Source of the DNA: an uncultured Alphaproteobacteria bacterium
GTDB taxonomy: Bacteria; Pseudomonadota; Alphaproteobacteria; HIMB59
Length of the DNA stretch: 64,000 bases
Assembly: GCA_902518505.1 (NCBI GenBank)
Contig: CABYGG010000004.1
Span: 35,855 to 99,854, forward strand
Reading direction: 5' to 3'
The position numbers and the translations under genes are program-made. The notes below the pieces were generated by a model. That model worked only from the letters and a program-made list of their open reading frames with translations. It did no database searches and was not told the DNA's origin. This document shows positions 31,675 to 42,030 of the stretch, one piece after another; position 1 is the stretch's first letter; each line of letters opens with the position of its first letter.

Positions 31675-31860
31675 TTAATTTTTTAAAGCATAATCACCGT
31701 ATATAATTGTATTACTACTGTTTAGTCTATATTTTTTTAAAACTCTTACTGACTTATATTTATTTCTTAGTTTTCTTAACTCTATAGAGGCCTCTTTTCT
31801 GTATTTTTTATTTTTCCACCAAGATGAATTACCAATCTCTAAAGTAATTATTTTAATCAT
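31675..31860 (-). CDS. Small basic hypothetical protein
   Basis: 61 aa ORF overlapping the next gene by 4 nt. Confidence 0.45.
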   Translation of the reverse strand: MIKIITLEIGNSSWWKNKKYRKEASIELRKLRNKYKSVRVLKKYRLNSSNTIIYGDYALKN

Positions 31861-32288
31861 TTAAAAATAATAAATATTAAAAAAATATACCTAGATATTT
31901 TTGAGATACTAACAAGAAGTAAAAAAGTGAAAAATTTTACTCTTAATATTCCTGCTACTATAGTAAGAGGATCTCCAATGATTGGTACCCATGCCAATAA
32001 CAATGACCAAATGCCATATTTTTTAAAATAAATTTCACCCTTTGCAATTTGCCTCTCATTGGCTGGGAACCACTTCTTATCTTTAAAAATTAATATTTTT
32101 TTTCCTAAATACCAATTAACTGATGAACCAAGAATATTTCCAAAACTTGCAACAACCAAAAGTAAATATTTATCAAATGAGTCTGTTAATAGCATTGTTG
32201 ATAAAACTAATTCAGAGGAGAGCGGGAGAATTGTAGCTGCTAAAAAACTTATTATAAATAATTGAAAATATGAAATTAATATTATCAC
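31857..32288 (-). CDS. DedA/YqaA-like (SNARE-associated) membrane protein
   Basis: FGNILGSSVNWYLGKK; KYGIWSLLLAWVPIIGDPLTIVAGILRV. Confidence 0.85.
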   Translation of the reverse strand: MIILISYFQLFIISFLAATILPLSSELVLSTMLLTDSFDKYLLLVVASFGNILGSSVNWYLGKKILIFKDKKWFPANERQIAKGEIYFKKYGIWSLLLAWVPIIGDPLTIVAGILRVKFFTFLLLVSISKISRYIFLIFIIFK

Positions 32289-32299
32289 ATTACTAACAT

Positions 32300-32713
32300 T
32301 TAAATATAAGTTTCAGCTTTTAAAATATCTAATATTAACATAAAGGTAAAATAACCTGCATTTATGAATACAATAAAACTAAACATATAAACAATTTCTT
32401 TAGAAACATTTTCACTTACAAAATTAGGGAAAAAATATTTTCCAAGAAGAAAACTTATTTCCGAATATATTATTGTTATTGTAGCTGCAATAAAAAGAAC
32501 GTAAGTAAATTTACCAAAAAAATTTACAACAAATAAGCTAGCAAAAGCAATAAATAATAAAAAAAGAGAAGAATATATTGATAAATTTGAAACTGTTAAT
32601 TTTTTTTTATAAATTTTTCTTGTTAAAAGTAGAATAAAAAAAATTATTGTTAAAATAATCGAAACTATAAAAACCTTCGTGCTATAAAGAGAGTCTGTAA
32701 AAAAAAGGTCCAA
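32300..32713 (-). CDS. Multi-pass membrane protein, unknown
   Basis: 137 aa with about 4 hydrophobic helices. Confidence 0.6.
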   Translation of the reverse strand: MDLFFTDSLYSTKVFIVSIILTIIFFILLLTRKIYKKKLTVSNLSIYSSLFLLFIAFASLFVVNFFGKFTYVLFIAATITIIYSEISFLLGKYFFPNFVSENVSKEIVYMFSFIVFINAGYFTFMLILDILKAETYI

Positions 32714-32716
32714 AAA

Positions 32717-32809
32717 TTATTTTTTTCTAATTTTTCTGATAGTCATTATTGAAATGAACAATACAAAGAATATTAAAGCAAATGCTCCAATTAAAAATAT
32801 CCATTTCAT
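32717..32809 (-). CDS. 30-aa single-helix microprotein (MKWIFLIGAFALIFFVLFISIMTIRKIRKK), not in the ORF track
   Basis: Hydrophobic helix plus basic tail; fills the gap between clpB and 32300..32713. Confidence 0.35.
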   Translation of the reverse strand: MKWIFLIGAFALIFFVLFISIMTIRKIRKK

Positions 32810-32844
32810 AAATTAATTATACAAATTTTGCTTTAAGTTGAAAG

Positions 32845-35424
32845 TTATGATCTCAAAACCCTAAGGTTTTTATTAGCAATTACTAATCCGTATTTATCTT
32901 TAGTGAAAATTAATTTATCTTCAATATTCTCGCCTATATCTAAAATTACCTCTGATAAGGGGTTTAAAACTTCATCCTGTAATAATCTTTTCAAAGGTCT
33001 GGCCCCAAATAATGGATCAAAACCTTTTTCTTTCAAATAGTTAAAGGCTTCATCAGTAAAACCAATTGAAATACCTTTTGAAGAGATTCTTTGTTCAATT
33101 AATTGAATTTGGTTATTTAAAATCGCACTAATATTTTCTTTTGATAATTTGTTAAAGAGTATTATGTCATCAATTCGATTTAAAAATTCTAGTCGAAAAT
33201 GATTTTTAAGCTCTTCAAGGGCTAAGTTCTTTTTTGTTGTATAGTCAAAATTGTCATCAATAGGAATTTGTGAGCCAATGTTAGAAGTCATAATGATAAG
33301 GGTATTTTTAAAATTTACTATTTTTCCTTTTGAATCTGTTAACCTACCATCATCTAAAATTTGTAGTAGAATATTAAATACATCAGGGTGCGCTTTTTCA
33401 ATTTCATCAAACAAAATTACTTGGTAGGGGCGTCTGCGAATAGAGTCAGTTAACTTCCCACCATCATCGTAACCAACATAACCTGGAGGAGATCCAATAA
33501 GCTTACTAACCGAGTGTTTTTCCATATACTCGGACATGTCAAGTCTTAGCATTTGCTTTTCGTTATCAAAAACATACTCAGCTAGTGCTTTTGATAATTC
33601 AGTTTTTCCTACACCAGTTGGGCCTAAAAATAGGAAGGACCCCAAAGGTTTATCAGGATCTTGAAGACCTGCTTTTGAAATCTTAATTGCCTTAGATACT
33701 TTCTCAATAGCATCTTGTTGGCCAATAACTCTTTTTTCTAAATGTTTTTCTATGTTTATTAACTTATCTTTTTCGCCTCCGATGAGTTTTTCTAAAGGTA
33801 TACCCGTCCACTTTGATACCACACTTGCGATATCTTCAGCATTAATCACTTCATTAATTATTGTAGCCTGCTCTTTTTTATTCAATTCTTCATATTCTTT
33901 TTGAAGACTAGGGAGCAAGCCATACATGATTTCACTTGCTTTTGTTAAATCACCACTTCTTTGAGCACCCTCGAGGTCTTCTTTTGCTTGATCAATTCGT
34001 TCATTTAAATTTCTTTTTGTGTCTAGTATCTTTTTTTCTGACTCCCAAGTGCTATTGAGTATATTTAGTTTTTCTTGAATATCTGATATTTGACTTTCAA
34101 TTTTTTCATTTTTTTTCTCATCTTTTTCATTATCTTTTGAAAGAACGTTTTTTTCCATCTGTAGTTTAATAAGATCTCTGTCAAGCTGGTCTATTTCCTC
34201 AGGTTTACTGTCAATTTCCATTTTAACTTTACTCGCAGCCTCATCCATTAAATCAATCGCTTTATCTGGCAAAAAACGATCAGTTATATATCGATCAGAT
34301 AATTGAACTGATGATAAAATAGCCTCATCACTAATTCTTATTCCATGATGAATTTCATATTTTTCTTTTAGACCTCTTAAAATAGCAACAGCATCCGTTG
34401 AAGAAGGCTCATTAACAAAAACTGGTTGAAAACGTCTAGTTAAAGCTGCATCTTTCTCAAAATATTTTTTATACTCATCTAAAGTTGTTGCACCAACGCA
34501 ATGTAATTCACCTCTAGCTAATGCTGGCTTTAACATGTTGGATGCATCCATCGCTCCATCTGTCTTTCCAGCACCAACAAGCGTATGAATTTCATCTATA
34601 AATAAAATAATTGAACCATTTTGTTTATGAATTTCTTTTAAAACGTTTTGAAGTCTTTCTTCAAATTCTCCACGATACTTGGCACCAGCAAGCAATAATC
34701 CAAGATCAAGAATACGAATAACTTTATTTTCTAATGAGCGTGGAACATCTTTATTCGCTATTCTTTGTGCTAAACCCTCTATCAATGCAGTTTTACCTAC
34801 ACCAGGGTCTCCAATTAATATTGGATTATTTTTAGTTCTCCTTGATAAAACTTGAATAGTTCTTCTAATTTCCTCATCTCTTCCAATAACCGGATCTAAC
34901 TCTCTTTTTTGTGCCTTTTGAGTAACATTGATTGTATACTTTTCTAAAGCGTTAAAATTATCATCAGAATTTTCACTTTCAGATTTTCCGTCTTTTCTAA
35001 ACTCTTGAATTTTTGTTTTAACTAATCCAAGACTTAGTCCATTTTTTTTTAATATTTTTTCAATTTGGTCATCTGACTTTATACAACTTAAAAATAAAGA
35101 GTCGATCGATACAAAACTATCTTGATTAGACTTTGCAATTTTTTCTGCATCTTCAAAAAGACTCAATAATTTAGGATCAGCATAAATTTGATTACTGTTT
35201 GAGTTATTTACTTGTTCTTTAGATAATATTTCAGAAATAGTTGCTTTAATTATACTGGTGTTAATTTTCTCAAAAATTTTGTTAATTAATTCATGATTGG
35301 AATTTAATAATTCATTAAAAATATGAATAGGGGCAATTTTTTGATGTTTTTTACTTAATGCTAAATTTTGTGCAGAATTAATAATTTTTTTTGAACTATT
35401 AGTATATTTTTCAAAATTCATCAT
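32845..35424 (-). CDS. clpB: ATP-dependent chaperone ClpB
   Basis: [39 protein letters not shown], 859 aa with M-domain. Confidence 0.98.
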   Translation of the reverse strand: MMNFEKYTNSSKKIINSAQNLALSKKHQKIAPIHIFNELLNSNHELINKIFEKINTSIIKATISEILSKEQVNNSNSNQIYADPKLLSLFEDAEKIAKSNQDSFVSIDSLFLSCIKSDDQIEKILKKNGLSLGLVKTKIQEFRKDGKSESENSDDNFNALEKYTINVTQKAQKRELDPVIGRDEEIRRTIQVLSRRTKNNPILIGDPGVGKTALIEGLAQRIANKDVPRSLENKVIRILDLGLLLAGAKYRGEFEERLQNVLKEIHKQNGSIILFIDEIHTLVGAGKTDGAMDASNMLKPALARGELHCVGATTLDEYKKYFEKDAALTRRFQPVFVNEPSSTDAVAILRGLKEKYEIHHGIRISDEAILSSVQLSDRYITDRFLPDKAIDLMDEAASKVKMEIDSKPEEIDQLDRDLIKLQMEKNVLSKDNEKDEKKNEKIESQISDIQEKLNILNSTWESEKKILDTKRNLNERIDQAKEDLEGAQRSGDLTKASEIMYGLLPSLQKEYEELNKKEQATIINEVINAEDIASVVSKWTGIPLEKLIGGEKDKLINIEKHLEKRVIGQQDAIEKVSKAIKISKAGLQDPDKPLGSFLFLGPTGVGKTELSKALAEYVFDNEKQMLRLDMSEYMEKHSVSKLIGSPPGYVGYDDGGKLTDSIRRRPYQVILFDEIEKAHPDVFNILLQILDDGRLTDSKGKIVNFKNTLIIMTSNIGSQIPIDDNFDYTTKKNLALEELKNHFRLEFLNRIDDIILFNKLSKENISAILNNQIQLIEQRISSKGISIGFTDEAFNYLKEKGFDPLFGARPLKRLLQDEVLNPLSEVILDIGENIEDKLIFTKDKYGLVIANKNLRVLRS

Positions 35425-35446
35425 ATAACTTATTTGGTAATAATTT

Positions 35447-35554
35447 ATGAAGAAACAAGACCTAATAAAAAAAAATTTTGAACAACAAAAAAAAGATAAA
35501 TTAGCTCAAAAATTAAGAGAAAATCTAAAAAAAAGAAAAAAAATTAAGAAATAA
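35447..35554 (+). CDS. Short Lys-rich protein upstream of murA (35 aa), not in the ORF track
   Basis: MKKQDLIKKNFEQQKKDKLAQKLRENLKKRKKIKK; stop 3 nt before murA ATG. 'xLRENLKKRK' resembles short conserved proteins next to murA in other alphaproteobacteria. Confidence 0.55.
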   Translation: MKKQDLIKKNFEQQKKDKLAQKLRENLKKRKKIKK

Positions 35555-35557
35555 ATA

Positions 35558-36814
35558 ATGCAAACGGTAGTTATAAAAGGTCCTTCAACCTTGAAAGGGC
35601 AAATAAAAATCTCTGGTTCAAAAAATGCTTCTTTGCCTATTATCATTTCGACTCTCTTGGCAAAAGATCAGTGTCTCATTCATAATGTACCTAACCTTAG
35701 AGACACAAGATTTTTAATCTCAATTTTAAGAGATTTAGGTTGTGATCTTGATTTTCAAAAAAACACTTTATTTATTAGAAGTTCTGCCATAACAAAAAAA
35801 TCAGCTGATTACGAATATGTTCGTCAAATGAGAGCATCTATTGTTATTTTAGGACCTGCGATTTCAAGATATAAAAAATTTAAAATAGCTCTTCCTGGTG
35901 GTTGCTCAATTGGCACTAGAGGTATTGATTTGCACTTAAATGCTCTAAAGTTAATGGGTGTAAAAATCTCAATAAAAAATGGTTATGTAATAGCTGAGAG
36001 AAAAAAAAATAATTTAAACTCAATTGACCATAAATTTCCAAAAATTAGCGTAGGTGCAACACAAAATATTTTAATGGCAGCAAGCCTTGCGAATGGAAAA
36101 AGTACATTAAAAAATTGTGCCATCGAGCCCGAAGTCATAGATTTAATTAATTTTTTAAATAAATGTGGTGCACTTATAAAAGTAAAAAATAGGACAATTA
36201 CAGTTAGAGGTGTAGAAGAATTAAAACTTCAGGATTACAAAGTAATACCTGACAGAATAGAAGCTGGTTCATATATTTTAGCAACTATGGCAACAAAAGG
36301 GAGACTCAAATTGAATAACTTCAATCCAAAAGACCTAGCTCTTCCTTTGAAAGTTTACAAAGAAATGGGTCTAAAAATAAAAAAGCTATCTAATTCCTCT
36401 TATGAAATTTACTGTAAAAAACTTAAATCAATAAAAAAAATTTCTACTAAAGAATTCCCAGGATACCCTACAGATTTACAGGCTCAGCTAATAGCAACGC
36501 AACTTAAGTCTGGTTTAAATTCGAAAGTAGTCGAAAATATATTTGAAAATAGATTTATCCATATACCAGAGCTAAGAAGATTTGGTGCCAATTTATCAAT
36601 TAAAGGAAAAACAGTAACAATTGATAAAACATCTGATTTACTGGGCGCAGAGGTCATGGCGACAGATATAAGGGCTAGTTTTTCTCTTATAATCGCAGCA
36701 ATGATGTCCAAGGGAAAAACCGTAATTAATAGAATTTACCACCTTGATAGAGGATATGAAGATTTTGATTTAAAATTAAAAAAATGTGGCGTAAACATTA
36801 TTAGAAAAAAATGA
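35558..36814 (+). CDS. murA: UDP-N-acetylglucosamine 1-carboxyvinyltransferase
   Basis: KISGSKNASLPII, RQMRASIVILGP, PGGCSIGTRGIDLHL, PDRIEAGSYI, EFPGYPTDLQAQ. Confidence 0.97.
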   Translation: MQTVVIKGPSTLKGQIKISGSKNASLPIIISTLLAKDQCLIHNVPNLRDTRFLISILRDLGCDLDFQKNTLFIRSSAITKKSADYEYVRQMRASIVILGPAISRYKKFKIALPGGCSIGTRGIDLHLNALKLMGVKISIKNGYVIAERKKNNLNSIDHKFPKISVGATQNILMAASLANGKSTLKNCAIEPEVIDLINFLNKCGALIKVKNRTITVRGVEELKLQDYKVIPDRIEAGSYILATMATKGRLKLNNFNPKDLALPLKVYKEMGLKIKKLSNSSYEIYCKKLKSIKKISTKEFPGYPTDLQAQLIATQLKSGLNSKVVENIFENRFIHIPELRRFGANLSIKGKTVTIDKTSDLLGAEVMATDIRASFSLIIAAMMSKGKTVINRIYHLDRGYEDFDLKLKKCGVNIIRKK

Positions 36815-37446
36815 AAAATCAAAATTTAATAATTGCCTGCCCTAAAGGGAGGTTAGAAGAAAAAGTTGTAAAATTTCTATCAGACAAAGGCTTGAGAATC
36901 GAAGAAGCTTTCTTTAATGATAGTGTTAGAAAATTAACTTTTGATACAAATCTTAACGAGATAAAAGTAATAAAGTTAAAACCATCTGATATTCGATCTT
37001 ATATTATGCTAGGTGCAGCTGATATTGGATTTGTTGGATATGACGAGATTCTTGAAAACAGCTCAGAAAATATTGTTCTTTTAAAAAAAACCAATATAGG
37101 AAAGTGCAGAATATCTATAGCTTCAAATAAAAAAAAGATTAATTTTTCGGAAAAGAAAATTTTTAAAGTTGCAACAAAATTTAAAAATATTTCTGAGAAT
37201 TATTTTAAATATTTAAACATACAGACTGAAACAATAAAATTAAATGGTTCTATCGAGCTTGCAGTAAAATATGGAATAGCTGATTTCATCTTAGATTTAG
37301 TTCAATCAGGCAAGACATTAAAAGACAATCAGCTTTATGAAAATGTAGTAATAAACAATGATATCTCAACTGTAATAATTAGTAGCTATTTTGCATACGA
37401 TCTAAAAAAAAAATTTATTAAAAAAATTTTAATGCAAGGTTTATAG
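36811..37446 (+). CDS. hisG: ATP phosphoribosyltransferase, short form
   Basis: IACPKGRLEEKV, DIGFVGYDEI, GIADFILDLVQSGKTLK; 211 aa. Confidence 0.93.
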   Translation: MKNQNLIIACPKGRLEEKVVKFLSDKGLRIEEAFFNDSVRKLTFDTNLNEIKVIKLKPSDIRSYIMLGAADIGFVGYDEILENSSENIVLLKKTNIGKCRISIASNKKKINFSEKKIFKVATKFKNISENYFKYLNIQTETIKLNGSIELAVKYGIADFILDLVQSGKTLKDNQLYENVVINNDISTVIISSYFAYDLKKKFIKKILMQGL

Positions 37447-38717
37447 TGAAAGTTGTAAATAAAAAATGGATTTTTGATAATCTCAACTCATCTGTAAATA
37501 CAAATTCTACTGTAAGTTTAACTGTAAAAAAAATTATACAGGACATAAAAAAAAATAAGGATGTAGCTTTATTAAAGTATGTAAAAAAGTTTGAGAACAA
37601 AAAAGCAAATTTAAAAAGTATAATTATTCCAAAAAAAACTTTAAAAAATGCTTATAATTCTCTTTCAAATGAAAGTAAAAAATCTCTTAGATTAGCCTAC
37701 AAAAGAATTTTTTATTATCACTCAAAACAAAAAAAAACATCATATTCTTTTAAAGATCAACTCGACTCGAAGTTTTATATTGAATGGAAACCAATTGAAA
37801 ATGTTGGTTTATACATCCCTGGTGGGTTAGCTTCTTATCCATCAACTGTTTTAATGACAGCTATACCTGCAAAAATAGCCGAGGTCCCAAATATTATGAT
37901 TTGTGTTCCTTCTCAAAATGGTCAAACATCAAAACTAACTCTTGCAGCTGCATATTTATGTGGTGTAAATGTTGTTTACAACGTTGGTGGTGCTCAAGCA
38001 ATCGCAGCTCTCGCTTTTGGCACAAAAATAATAAAAAAGGCAGATAAAGTATTTGGCCCAGGAAACCAATACGTAGCTGAAGCAAAAAAACAATTATTTG
38101 GAGTTATAGGAATAGATTTACCAGCTGGTCCATCTGAGGTCTTAGTAATAGCAAATAATAATTCTAATCCTACTTGGATAGCCTACGATGTTCTCGCCCA
38201 AGGCGAACATGACCCTAATGCAAAAACGTATGTTTTATCTAAATCCAAAAATATTCTAATTAAAGTTAAAAATGAACTTAAAAGAATTATGGAAGAGACA
38301 AAATTTAAAAATGTTGATCAATCTATAAAAAATAATTGCAATTTAATTTTAGCTAAGAGTCAAAAAGAGATATATGAAATTTCAAATTTTATTGCTCCAG
38401 AACATCTTCATATTCATGAAAAATTTAATAAAAATATATTAAAAAATATTAAAAACGCTGGATCAGTATTTTTAGGTGAAAAATCCCCTGTTGCTTTGGG
38501 AGATTATACAATTGGAACTAATCACGTATTACCCACAGATCAAACTGCAAAATTTTCATCTGGTTTGGGTGTTGAAGATTACACTAAAAAAACAGTTTTC
38601 ATTGACCCTAGAAAAAAAACTTTAAAGAAAATCGCAAATCACACAATTAATCTTGCAAGACAAGAAGGGCTTGAGGCACACGCTTTATCAGTTGAAATTA
38701 GAAAGATCAAACCATAA
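37446..38717 (+). CDS. hisD: Histidinol dehydrogenase
   Basis: YIPGGLASYPSTVLMTAIPAK, NVGGAQAIAALAFGT, DLPAGPSEVLVIA, PEHLHIH. Confidence 0.97.
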   Translation: MKVVNKKWIFDNLNSSVNTNSTVSLTVKKIIQDIKKNKDVALLKYVKKFENKKANLKSIIIPKKTLKNAYNSLSNESKKSLRLAYKRIFYYHSKQKKTSYSFKDQLDSKFYIEWKPIENVGLYIPGGLASYPSTVLMTAIPAKIAEVPNIMICVPSQNGQTSKLTLAAAYLCGVNVVYNVGGAQAIAALAFGTKIIKKADKVFGPGNQYVAEAKKQLFGVIGIDLPAGPSEVLVIANNNSNPTWIAYDVLAQGEHDPNAKTYVLSKSKNILIKVKNELKRIMEETKFKNVDQSIKNNCNLILAKSQKEIYEISNFIAPEHLHIHEKFNKNILKNIKNAGSVFLGEKSPVALGDYTIGTNHVLPTDQTAKFSSGLGVEDYTKKTVFIDPRKKTLKKIANHTINLARQEGLEAHALSVEIRKIKP

Positions 38718-38728
38718 TATAGAACTTT

Positions 38729-38950
38729 ATGTCCAAAGAAGATGCGATAGAATTTCAAGGTGTAGTTTCAGAGCTACTTCCAAATGCTATGTTTAAAGTA
38801 AAGCTTGATAATGACCATGAAGTCATAGCCCATACATCTGGAAAAATGAGAAAAAATAGAATTAGAGTGCTCGCAGGAGACCGAGTAACAGTTGAAATGA
38901 CACCATATGATTTAACTAAGGGCAGAATAACATTTAGGTCGAAGAACTAA
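38729..38950 (+). CDS. infA: Translation initiation factor IF-1
   Basis: [53 protein letters not shown]. Confidence 0.98.
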   Translation: MSKEDAIEFQGVVSELLPNAMFKVKLDNDHEVIAHTSGKMRKNRIRVLAGDRVTVEMTPYDLTKGRITFRSKN

Positions 38951-38978
38951 TGAATAATTTTTTAAAAGGAGCAATGTC

Positions 38979-40106
38979 ATGTCTACAAAACTTATTGTTA
39001 CAAACTACAAAAATTTTAAGTGCGGAGTTAAACTAAATGAAGGGGAATTGGTTAATATTCGTTTTCAACCCAACGAAGATGTTAAGATAGGTGATATCTA
39101 TAAAGTAAAAATTACAGAAATTTTACCTAATGATAGTGGAGCATTCGTATCTTACGGTAACGGAGATCAAAGAGGTTTCTTTAAAAGAATAAACTTTCCT
39201 AATGGCGATAAGGCGCATGAAGGACAATTTTTATTACTTCAAGTAAGAAGCATAGGCTCAAAAGATAAAGTCCATCTTTTTACGAACAATGTAATTTTAA
39301 CTGGTAAATTTATAAATTTATTACCATATGGTGATGAAATTATTCTAAGTAGAAGAACTAGAAAAAATTTAGACACAAATCAACAAGATAAAATTATGGA
39401 TGCTCTGAGTGAATCTGAAGTGGGATTGATCGCTAGGCATAATCTTATTCCCGAAAACATTGAAATAGCTCAATCCGAGTTAAGCGATTTAAATAGCCAA
39501 TGGAAAGAGATAGAGTTAAATGCAAAAGAATTAAGTGATGAGGGTCTTGTATTCCAAAATACATATTTTGATCAAAACTTTGTTTGTGATTATTCCGATA
39601 AAAATACTGATCAAATAATTTTTAGTGAAAACGATCGATTTGAAAGAGTAAAAAACTGGGATGAAAAACTAGACTCTACTTTTGCAAAACTATGTGAAGA
39701 GATGTCCAATGAACAAATTGAAGAGGTCTTTAATTTAAGTGAAAAAATAGATTATTTAATTGGTCACAATTACGATTTGCCTAGCGGGGGTAATATTATG
39801 ATTGGTAAAACAGATGCTCTTACAGCCATTGATGTTAATACAGGTTCAGCTAAAAGATTTGATACAAATAGAGAGGCTATTCAATTAATTTCCAAACTCA
39901 TAAAATTAAAAAATATATCTGGGAAAGTAGTTATTGACCCAGTAGCAAGTGATCAAAATACACTCAGAAAACTTGTAGGTATGTTAAAGAATGAATTTAA
40001 AGATGATTTAAGTATTACAAATGTTTATGGCTACACAAGGGGCGGGCTTTTAGAGTTGAGCAGATCAAGAAACGATCGCTCTATTGATGAATTAAACCTT
40101 CAATAG
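38979..40106 (+). CDS. Ribonuclease E/G family protein, short form
   Basis: ALTAIDVNTGSAKR, GKVVIDPVASDQ, YGYTRGGLLELSRSR; ends at the position of the canonical Zn-link. Confidence 0.88.
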   Translation: MSTKLIVTNYKNFKCGVKLNEGELVNIRFQPNEDVKIGDIYKVKITEILPNDSGAFVSYGNGDQRGFFKRINFPNGDKAHEGQFLLLQVRSIGSKDKVHLFTNNVILTGKFINLLPYGDEIILSRRTRKNLDTNQQDKIMDALSESEVGLIARHNLIPENIEIAQSELSDLNSQWKEIELNAKELSDEGLVFQNTYFDQNFVCDYSDKNTDQIIFSENDRFERVKNWDEKLDSTFAKLCEEMSNEQIEEVFNLSEKIDYLIGHNYDLPSGGNIMIGKTDALTAIDVNTGSAKRFDTNREAIQLISKLIKLKNISGKVVIDPVASDQNTLRKLVGMLKNEFKDDLSITNVYGYTRGGLLELSRSRNDRSIDELNLQ

Positions 40107-40116
40107 TCTCTGAAAG

Positions 40117-40192
<76 letters not shown>

Positions 40193-40239
40193 GTAGCGCA
40201 TAATTCTTATTACAAATAGTTTCTTTTTACTAGTAAAAA

Positions 40240-40437
40240 TTAGTTATCTGCTGAACAGGACATATCATTTCCACAACAGGTTGGAGATTTGATTTTACCG
40301 TGATCATTTGGGCACTTGGATATTTGCACTTTTGATCCATTATCTAGCTTTAGCACATCATCAACTAAAGGTGCATCACATTTTCCACATGTTGCATTTA
40401 CTGACATTCCACAATTTGAACATTCGTAAGTTGCCAT
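40240..40437 (-). CDS. Small zinc-ribbon-like protein
   Basis: CSNCG...CGKC pair plus a C-terminal CC/C cluster; 65 aa. Confidence 0.7.
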   Translation of the reverse strand: MATYECSNCGMSVNATCGKCDAPLVDDVLKLDNGSKVQISKCPNDHGKIKSPTCCGNDMSCSADN

Positions 40438-40524
40438 ATTTTCTCCTATAATAAGATCCTATAAATTTAAAATGAAAATGAAATAAAATTATTTTCAACT
40501 ATATATAAAGATTAGAGGTTATTA

Positions 40525-40896
40525 ATGACAAATTTTGAAAAAGTTAGGTTATTTATGAAAACATACGGTCAAGAGGTTAAAGATAAAGCTGGATTTAGTG
40601 ACGCAAAGACCAACAAGTTGAGAATAGACCTTATCAAAGAAGAATTAGAAGAATTAACTGAAGCAATGCAGGATAAAAATTTACTTGAGGTGGCAGATGC
40701 ATTGACTGACATACTTTATGTCACTTATGGAGCAGGTCATGCTTTTGGTATTGATTTAGATAAATGTTTTGAGGAAGTTCAAAACTCTAACATGAGTAAA
40801 TTAGGTGAGGATGGGAAACCTATATTTAATGAGGCTGGAAAAGTGATGAAAGGCCCAAATTATTTTAAACCAGACCTTTCAAAATATTTAAATTAA
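40525..40896 (+). CDS. MazG-like / phosphoribosyl-ATP pyrophosphohydrolase-like protein
   Basis: LIKEELEELTEAMQDKNLLEVADALTDILYVTYGAGHAFGID. Confidence 0.88.
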   Translation: MTNFEKVRLFMKTYGQEVKDKAGFSDAKTNKLRIDLIKEELEELTEAMQDKNLLEVADALTDILYVTYGAGHAFGIDLDKCFEEVQNSNMSKLGEDGKPIFNEAGKVMKGPNYFKPDLSKYLN

Positions 40897-41217
40897 TTAC
40901 TTTGGCATATTTGTAGCACCAGTTTCTAAAGAAAAGATTTTACCATCTTTGAAAGTGAATACCGCCATAACTGCCTGTGTATTACCATCTGAAAAAGTTA
41001 CAAATGAGTGCTCAATCCCAATTTCATCATTTTCATAAATAATTCTAACCTTGTCTCTATTGATATCGTCACTCATTGCCCACTGTATAACATCTTGTTT
41101 GGTTAAAACTTTTCCAGAGGCATGCATTGTGAATTTATAATCATCATGAAGCACCTCATTCATTCCAGCTTCATCTTTATTCATAAAGACCTCATCGTAT
41201 TTTTTTAATATTGACAT
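40897..41217 (-). CDS. NTF2-like / SnoaL-like small protein
   Basis: YDEVFMNKDEAGMNEVLHDDYKFTMHASGKVLTKQDVIQWA pattern. Confidence 0.7.
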   Translation of the reverse strand: MSILKKYDEVFMNKDEAGMNEVLHDDYKFTMHASGKVLTKQDVIQWAMSDDINRDKVRIIYENDEIGIEHSFVTFSDGNTQAVMAVFTFKDGKIFSLETGATNMPK

Positions 41218-41231
41218 TTTTGATCCTTTTT

Positions 41232-41534
41232 TTATTCGTCTAATGAGACTTGCGTTAATTCAAACAATTCAATACTTTGTATACATTCATCATAAATTGG
41301 CTTCATCACTGGGTTAGTTCCTTTAACGATACCCATCATTTCCTCTTCATTATGAACATGAACTTTAAACATGATACCGCTTTTATCAGGTAAAATTCCA
41401 GGAACTGTTTTTTCTACATGTGCTGCAGCTTTCCTCATTGCCATCCCCTCTTCAGATTGAAAAAAAGCCATAAATTTTTCAAATTTACCCTCACCTTCTT
41501 TTAATCTACCAATTGCTAACATCATTTTTTCCAT
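41232..41534 (-). CDS. Hypothetical small protein (possible ferredoxin-like alpha/beta barrel)
   Basis: 100 aa ORF with good SD (ggagagtg) upstream. Confidence 0.55.
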   Translation of the reverse strand: MEKMMLAIGRLKEGEGKFEKFMAFFQSEEGMAMRKAAAHVEKTVPGILPDKSGIMFKVHVHNEEEMMGIVKGTNPVMKPIYDECIQSIELFELTQVSLDE

Positions 41535-41666
41535 GATTACACTCTCCTTTGTTAAGTTTACTTTAGCTTATTATTTAAAAAAAATATTAATTTTTTATTA
41601 ATACCATTATGCAAATAAATCATAATTTAGTTTCATCCAGCATAATTCAAAGTCGTAATAACAATT

Positions 41667-41858
41667 ATGAAAACTATTTTTAAAATTGGTTCCAAAAGTT
41701 ACACACTTAAATATCAAAGAAAAATGTCAGAGGGTGAAGTAAATAAAATGAAGTCTTTTGTTACTAATAAAGGTGAAAAATTACAAAAGAGCAGTAAATT
41801 TAAAATTGTTGATATCCAAGACTCAAATGATCAGAAAATATACAAAATAAATTTGTAA
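41667..41858 (+). CDS. Hypothetical small basic protein
   Basis: 63 aa ORF, no recognised family. Confidence 0.4.
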   Translation: MKTIFKIGSKSYTLKYQRKMSEGEVNKMKSFVTNKGEKLQKSSKFKIVDIQDSNDQKIYKINL

Positions 41859-42030
41859 TTTTTATATTTATTATTGTAGGATTTATTTAATTAAATTAAA
41901 ATTTTTTTAAAGTAAAATAAGATCTACCATAATAGCCCTAGTCTTTAGTGTGAGTCATAGATATGCTATTTTTATCTATAGTCTAAATATATTCTATTCT
42001 TAAAAGATTTTATCCCCTTTTTAATCTAAT

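Noticed and set aside
40240-40437. Considered as YacG because it follows an RNase G-like gene
   Set aside because: On the opposite strand and its Cys pattern does not match the short YacG CPxCxK... signature as I know it; left as generic zinc ribbon
41935-41990. AT-rich inverted repeat (ATAGATA...TATCTAT) upstream of the DUF4910 gene considered as a riboswitch or terminator
   Set aside because: Short, AT-only stem expected by chance at this base composition; no T tract or conserved core
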